DNA of 8,244 nucleotides, from NCBI GenBank assembly GCA_028822745.1, contig JAPKCZ010000069.1, positions 1-8,244 on the forward strand, in the 5' to 3' direction. The stretch comes from Kiritimatiellia bacterium (GTDB taxonomy: Bacteria; Verrucomicrobiota; Kiritimatiellia; UBA8416; JAIOPI01). Every line of letters starts with the position of its first letter. Position 1 is the first letter of the stretch. The position numbers and the translations under genes are program-made. The notes under the pieces are model-generated. The model saw only the letters and a program-made list of their open reading frames with translations, had not been told where the DNA came from and ran no database searches. Below are positions 6,065-8,244 of the stretch, piece after piece.

Positions 6065-6295
6065 CTAGTCGACGTCTTCTGCTTGGGGTGGGCCTGCCTC
6101 TGTGTCGGCATCGATTACCCGTGAAAGAACCCCTTGGATGTCTGTGAGTCCTGGTGCTGGGATAATGACTGCATCCCTGCGCCCGCCGACATCTTCTGTT
6201 ATTTTGAGAAAACGACCTCGTGGGTTTTCTCGTAAATCAAACGTGATTGTTTTGCGTTCCACTTGAACTTGTTCGCTAAATATCTCGGTATCCAC
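6065..6295 (-). CDS. PUR-repeat (Pur-alpha-like, DUF3276-type) nucleic-acid-binding protein
   Basis: A 76-residue protein consisting essentially of one PUR repeat. Residues 4-62 (EIFSEQVQVERKTITFDLRE, NPRGRFLKITEDVG, AVIIPAPGLTDIQGVLSRVI) follow the beta-beta-beta-beta-alpha layout, with the hallmark K-x-x-x-F-D-L/V-x-x-N-x-x-GRFLKI-x-E pattern shared with animal Pur-alpha and bacterial relatives such as Borrelia BpuR. Known members bind single-stranded DNA or RNA as dimers, and BpuR regulates gene expression. The tail (DADTEAGPPQAEDVD) is acidic and disordered. GTG 6295 is chosen because AGGAG lies 6 nt before it and the fold begins right after; a TTG at 6337 would add 14 residues but has only a weak ribosome-binding site. 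It is first in the minus-strand operon, so it could act on its own transcript (inference). Confidence 0.8.
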   Translation of the reverse strand: MDTEIFSEQVQVERKTITFDLRENPRGRFLKITEDVGGRRDAVIIPAPGLTDIQGVLSRVIDADTEAGPPQAEDVD

Positions 6296-6363
6296 GGCCA
6301 ACTCCTGCGGGTGCTTGTACTTCTTCCCCCGAGTCAAGCATCACCGCGTTTGAATCGCGCTGC

Positions 6364-6392
6364 GTTTTACGCAACGTAACACTAACAGTTAA
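6364..6392 (-). promoter_or_regulatory. Candidate promoter for the PUR-led operon
   Basis: On the minus strand, TTAACT (6392-6387) and TAAAAC (6369-6364) are spaced by 17 nt and each match four of six sigma-70 consensus bases. Transcription would start near 6357, about 60 nt before the GTG start. A 5-bp inverted repeat TGCGT-TTT-ACGCA (6361-6373) overlaps the -10. Only moderate matches, so tentative. Confidence 0.3.
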
Positions 6393-6428
6393 TGTCCTGA
6401 ATCTGTTGTTAGAATAGCCCCTGGGCAA

Positions 6429-6446
6429 CAATTGAAATAGCAATTG
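6429..6446. repeat. Paired CAATTG palindromes beside the uxaC promoter
   Basis: CAATTG occurs at 6429-6434 and 6441-6446, 12 bp apart, inside a wider GGGC (6423-6426) / GCCC (6452-6455) bracket. The right copy touches the proposed -35 box. The arrangement could be an operator, but the motif is short and may be chance. Confidence 0.3.
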
Positions 6447-6473
6447 GCCGCGCCCAAACAAATCCGTTATAAT
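6444..6473 (+). promoter_or_regulatory. Candidate sigma-70 promoter for uxaC
   Basis: TTGGCC (6444-6449) and a perfect TATAAT (6468-6473) are separated by 18 nt. Transcription would start near 6480, leaving a leader of about 145 nt that contains the CATTTTGCGCAAAATG palindrome. It is the best-scoring promoter by eye in the divergent region. Confidence 0.5.
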
Positions 6474-6544
6474 TTCAACTAGCTATTGTGATCTTGAATC
6501 TGTCGGATTGCAATGGTTAAAGTGGTGCTTTGAGCTCGAAGTCG

Positions 6545-6560
6545 CATTTTGCGCAAAATG
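6545..6560. promoter_or_regulatory. Perfect 16-bp palindrome, candidate operator for uxaC
   Basis: CATTTTGCGCAAAATG is perfectly symmetric with a central CpG, like operators of the LacI/GalR family. It lies about 70 nt upstream of the uxaC start and downstream of the proposed promoter, where a bound repressor would block transcription. A uronate-responsive regulator is the natural candidate, but none is encoded in the window. Confidence 0.5.
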
Positions 6561-6626
6561 TGTTCCTCCGTGATTTCGTTGTGGAGGGCGAATAATGCCT
6601 GTTTAGGTCTGTTTCAAAGGAAATGC

Positions 6627-8063
6627 ATGATGGCACCCGATAAATCGTTTATTCACGATAATTTTCTTTTGGAAACGGATGCGGCCGCAGAGCTGTACCA
6701 TACCTACGCTGCCGATTTGCCGATTTTTGATTATCACTGTCATTTGCCGCCTGCAGAAATTGCATCCGATCAGCGCTATGAAAACATGACGCAGCTATGG
6801 CTTGCCGGAGATCACTACAAGTGGCGGGCCATGCGTTCCAACGGTATTGATGAGGCGTATTGTACGGGGGGCGCGCCGGACAAAGAGGCGTTCATGAAGT
6901 GGGCCGAAACGGTGCCGGCGCTTCTGCGCAACCCGCTCTACCACTGGACGCATATCGAGCTGAAGCGCTTTTTTGGAATCGAAGATCTGCTGCTCGGCCC
7001 GGATACAGCCGAACACATCTGGGAGACCTGCAATGCGCGTTTGCAGGATGCCGATTTTTCGGCACGCGGCATGATGCAACAAAGCAATGTGAAGCTGGTG
7101 TGCACTACCGATGACCCGGTCGATGACCTGCAGGATCACCGCAGCATTGCCCAAGATGACACATTCGATATCCCTGTTCTGCCGGCGTGGCGACCGGATC
7201 GCGCATTGGCATTGGATACGCCTGAAGTCTTTAATGATTGGGTGGATGCGCTGGCGGCCTCTGCGGATACTGACATTTCAACACTGGATTCGTTTCGCAC
7301 GGCCATTGCAAAGCGGCACGACTTTTTTCACGCTCAGGGCTGTCGCCTTTCGGATCACGGGTTGGAAACTGTCTACGCAACACCATATACAGAACGTGAC
7401 ATTCAAGCGGCTTTTGCAAAAGCGCGCGCGGGCACGGCCGTCACCGGTGAAGCGCTTGACCAATTCCGCTCGGCCATGCTTTACGAGTTCGCCATTCTGG
7501 ATCATTCCAAAGGGTGGGTGCAGCAATTCCACATCGGCGCTATGCGCAACAACAGTGAGCGCCGCTTTGCCGCGCTCGGCCCGGATACCGGCTTTGATTC
7601 GATTAGTGACATGGCGTACGGCACGGCGCTGTCGAAATTTCTCAGCCGTCTGGACCAGAACGATCAGCTGTCGCCAACGATTCTGTACAATCTAAATCCG
7701 CGCGATAATGCACTGATGGCAACGATGCTTGGCAATTTTCAAGATGGAATTATGCCGGGTAAAATCCAGTGGGGCAGCGGATGGTGGTTCATGGACCAGA
7801 AGCACGGCATGGAGGCACAGATGGAAGCGCTGTCGCAAATGGGGTTGATCAGCCGTTTCGTCGGTATGGTGACGGACAGCCGCTCGTTTTTGTCATACAT
7901 CCGTCATGAGTATTTCCGGCGGGTGCTTTGCAACATGCTGGGCAATGACGTGACTAAAGGGCTGGTGCCGGATGACAAAGCGCTGCTCGGTCAAATGATT
8001 CGAAACATTGGCTACAACAATGCGGCCAACTATTTCGACTTTGGCGTCGCCCCGCTTGATTAA
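6627..8063 (+). CDS. uxaC: Uronate isomerase
   Basis: Converts D-glucuronate to D-fructuronate and D-galacturonate to D-tagaturonate, the first step of hexuronate breakdown in the cytoplasm. The 478 residues match the family's ~470. Seen in order: IFDYHCHLPP (33-42) with the metal-binding H37 and H39 of the amidohydrolase-superfamily barrel, GDHYKWRAMR (61-70), KGWVQQFHIGAMRNNS in the middle, then KIQWGSGWWFMDQ. The end of the barrel is TDSRSFLSYIRHEYFRR, with D417 in the place of the conserved catalytic aspartate. AGGA lies 5 nt before ATG 6627 and 8 nt before ATG 6630, so either of the two adjacent ATGs could be used. An in-frame TTG at 6549 lies in the palindrome and lacks a ribosome-binding site. 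It stands alone here after its own promoter; other uronate genes, if clustered, are outside the window. Confidence 0.96.
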   Translation: MMAPDKSFIHDNFLLETDAAAELYHTYAADLPIFDYHCHLPPAEIASDQRYENMTQLWLAGDHYKWRAMRSNGIDEAYCTGGAPDKEAFMKWAETVPALLRNPLYHWTHIELKRFFGIEDLLLGPDTAEHIWETCNARLQDADFSARGMMQQSNVKLVCTTDDPVDDLQDHRSIAQDDTFDIPVLPAWRPDRALALDTPEVFNDWVDALAASADTDISTLDSFRTAIAKRHDFFHAQGCRLSDHGLETVYATPYTERDIQAAFAKARAGTAVTGEALDQFRSAMLYEFAILDHSKGWVQQFHIGAMRNNSERRFAALGPDTGFDSISDMAYGTALSKFLSRLDQNDQLSPTILYNLNPRDNALMATMLGNFQDGIMPGKIQWGSGWWFMDQKHGMEAQMEALSQMGLISRFVGMVTDSRSFLSYIRHEYFRRVLCNMLGNDVTKGLVPDDKALLGQMIRNIGYNNAANYFDFGVAPLD

Positions 8064-8069
8064 AGCGGG
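8051..8069 (+). other. Hairpin spanning the uxaC stop codon
   Basis: CCCGCTT (8051-8057) and AAGCGGG (8063-8069) form a perfect 7-bp stem with a 5-nt loop that contains most of the TAA stop. No T-run follows, so it is not a standard terminator; it may stabilise the 3' end of the mRNA. Confidence 0.45.
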
Positions 8070-8082
8070 AGGGAGCCGTTGG

Positions 8083-8163
8083 CACCACGAAGGACACGAA
8101 ATGCACGAAGCTTGCCCTGCTTCCGACTGAGCAAGCTTCGTGCATTTCGTGCTCTTCGTGGTG
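8083..8163. repeat. Large inverted repeat made of CACGAAnnn units
   Basis: The arms 8083-8115 and 8131-8163 (33 nt each) are complementary except for two adjacent positions, with a 15-nt loop. Each arm holds three 9-nt units, CACGAAGGA, CACGAAATG and CACGAAGCT on the left and their mirror on the right. As RNA it would be a very stable hairpin just after uxaC, and it could act as a terminator or an mRNA 3' stabiliser in either direction. Arrays of CACGAA-type units are, to my recollection, common intergenic repeats in PVC-group and some other genomes; a dispersed element is likely. Confidence 0.85.
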
Positions 8164-8244
8164 ATTTCATCTGTTCTTCTTAGGTTAAAACGGCTTCCTT
8201 TGAGAATGGCGCTGGTCTCCGGTGCCGTTGCGATACAAAAAAAC
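8164..8244. other. Right-edge flank without a recognisable gene
   Basis: The last 81 bp show no ribosome-binding site followed by a convincing start. A minus-strand frame is open from the edge to a TAA at 8187-8185 (19 codons) and could be the tail of a convergent gene, but is too short to judge. A short inverted repeat, AACGGC (8189-8194) with GCCGTT (8224-8229), is present. Confidence 0.4.

Noticed and set aside
6276..6461. Minus-strand 61-residue frame upstream of the PUR gene, starting with MFGRGQ
   Set aside because: It overlaps the PUR start in a different frame, lacks a Shine-Dalgarno and covers the likely promoter.
6644..6659. Inverted repeat ATCGT-N6-ACGAT just inside uxaC
   Set aside because: Only five bases per arm, within coding sequence that is constrained by the conserved N-terminus; likely chance.
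7111..7695. Plus-strand 194-residue frame inside uxaC
   Set aside because: It is a frame-shifted shadow of the highly conserved uronate isomerase gene.
8083..8163. CRISPR-like array
   Set aside because: The 9-nt units are directly adjacent without spacers and form two complementary arms, so this is an inverted repeat and not a CRISPR.
8185..8244. Minus-strand open frame of 19 codons running in from the right edge
   Set aside because: It could be the tail of a convergent gene, but it is too short to show any family feature, and an open run of this length is expected by chance.

Overview
The window carries eight protein genes, seven complete and one cut by the left edge, plus one tRNA gene. 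It looks like a chromosomal stretch of a Gram-negative bacterium. A PUR-repeat (Pur-alpha-like) nucleic-acid-binding protein, a LolA-like periplasmic 'lipoprotein-sorting' protein, frequent GTG/TTG starts and a hairpin built of CACGAAnnn units together suggest the PVC group (Verrucomicrobiota/Kiritimatiellota/Lentisphaerota-like). That placement is inference from gene families and repeat style, not from a marker gene.

Left block (1-1542): the 5' part of a glutamine-synthetase-family gene (minus strand, running off the left edge) and, divergent from it across 151 bp, a two-module Lrp/AsnC-type regulator (plus strand). The spacer holds two oppositely oriented TTGACA boxes that form an inverted repeat (TGTCAAA-N15-TTTGACA). 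The simplest reading is a regulator controlling its own promoter and that of the divergent nitrogen-assimilation gene.

Middle (1543-1995): 376 bp with no credible gene, containing short hairpins and a degenerate direct repeat, ending at a minus-strand tRNA-Arg(UCG) gene with an encoded CCA end.

Operon (6295 down to 2058, minus strand, six genes): PUR-repeat protein, LolA-like exported protein, a full-length CNNM/CBS/CorC-type membrane protein, a second CNNM/CBS protein lacking the C-terminal CorC domain, a 59-residue single-span membrane protein, and a CinA-N-terminal-like MoCF-domain protein. Two junctions are 4-nt ATGA overlaps. At another, the Shine-Dalgarno of the downstream gene overlaps the upstream stop codon. 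The order suggests co-transcription and an envelope or divalent-cation theme, but the joint function is not known. Several starts were moved inward from the longest reading frame, to GTG/TTG or internal ATG codons, on the basis of Shine-Dalgarno sequences and signal-peptide fit.

Right block (6296-8244): a shared regulatory region with a good plus-strand promoter (TTGGCC-N18-TATAAT) and a perfect 16-bp palindrome, CATTTTGCGCAAAATG, in the leader of uxaC (uronate isomerase). The uxaC stop codon lies in a small hairpin, followed by a large inverted repeat with 33-nt arms. The last ~80 bp show no recognisable gene.
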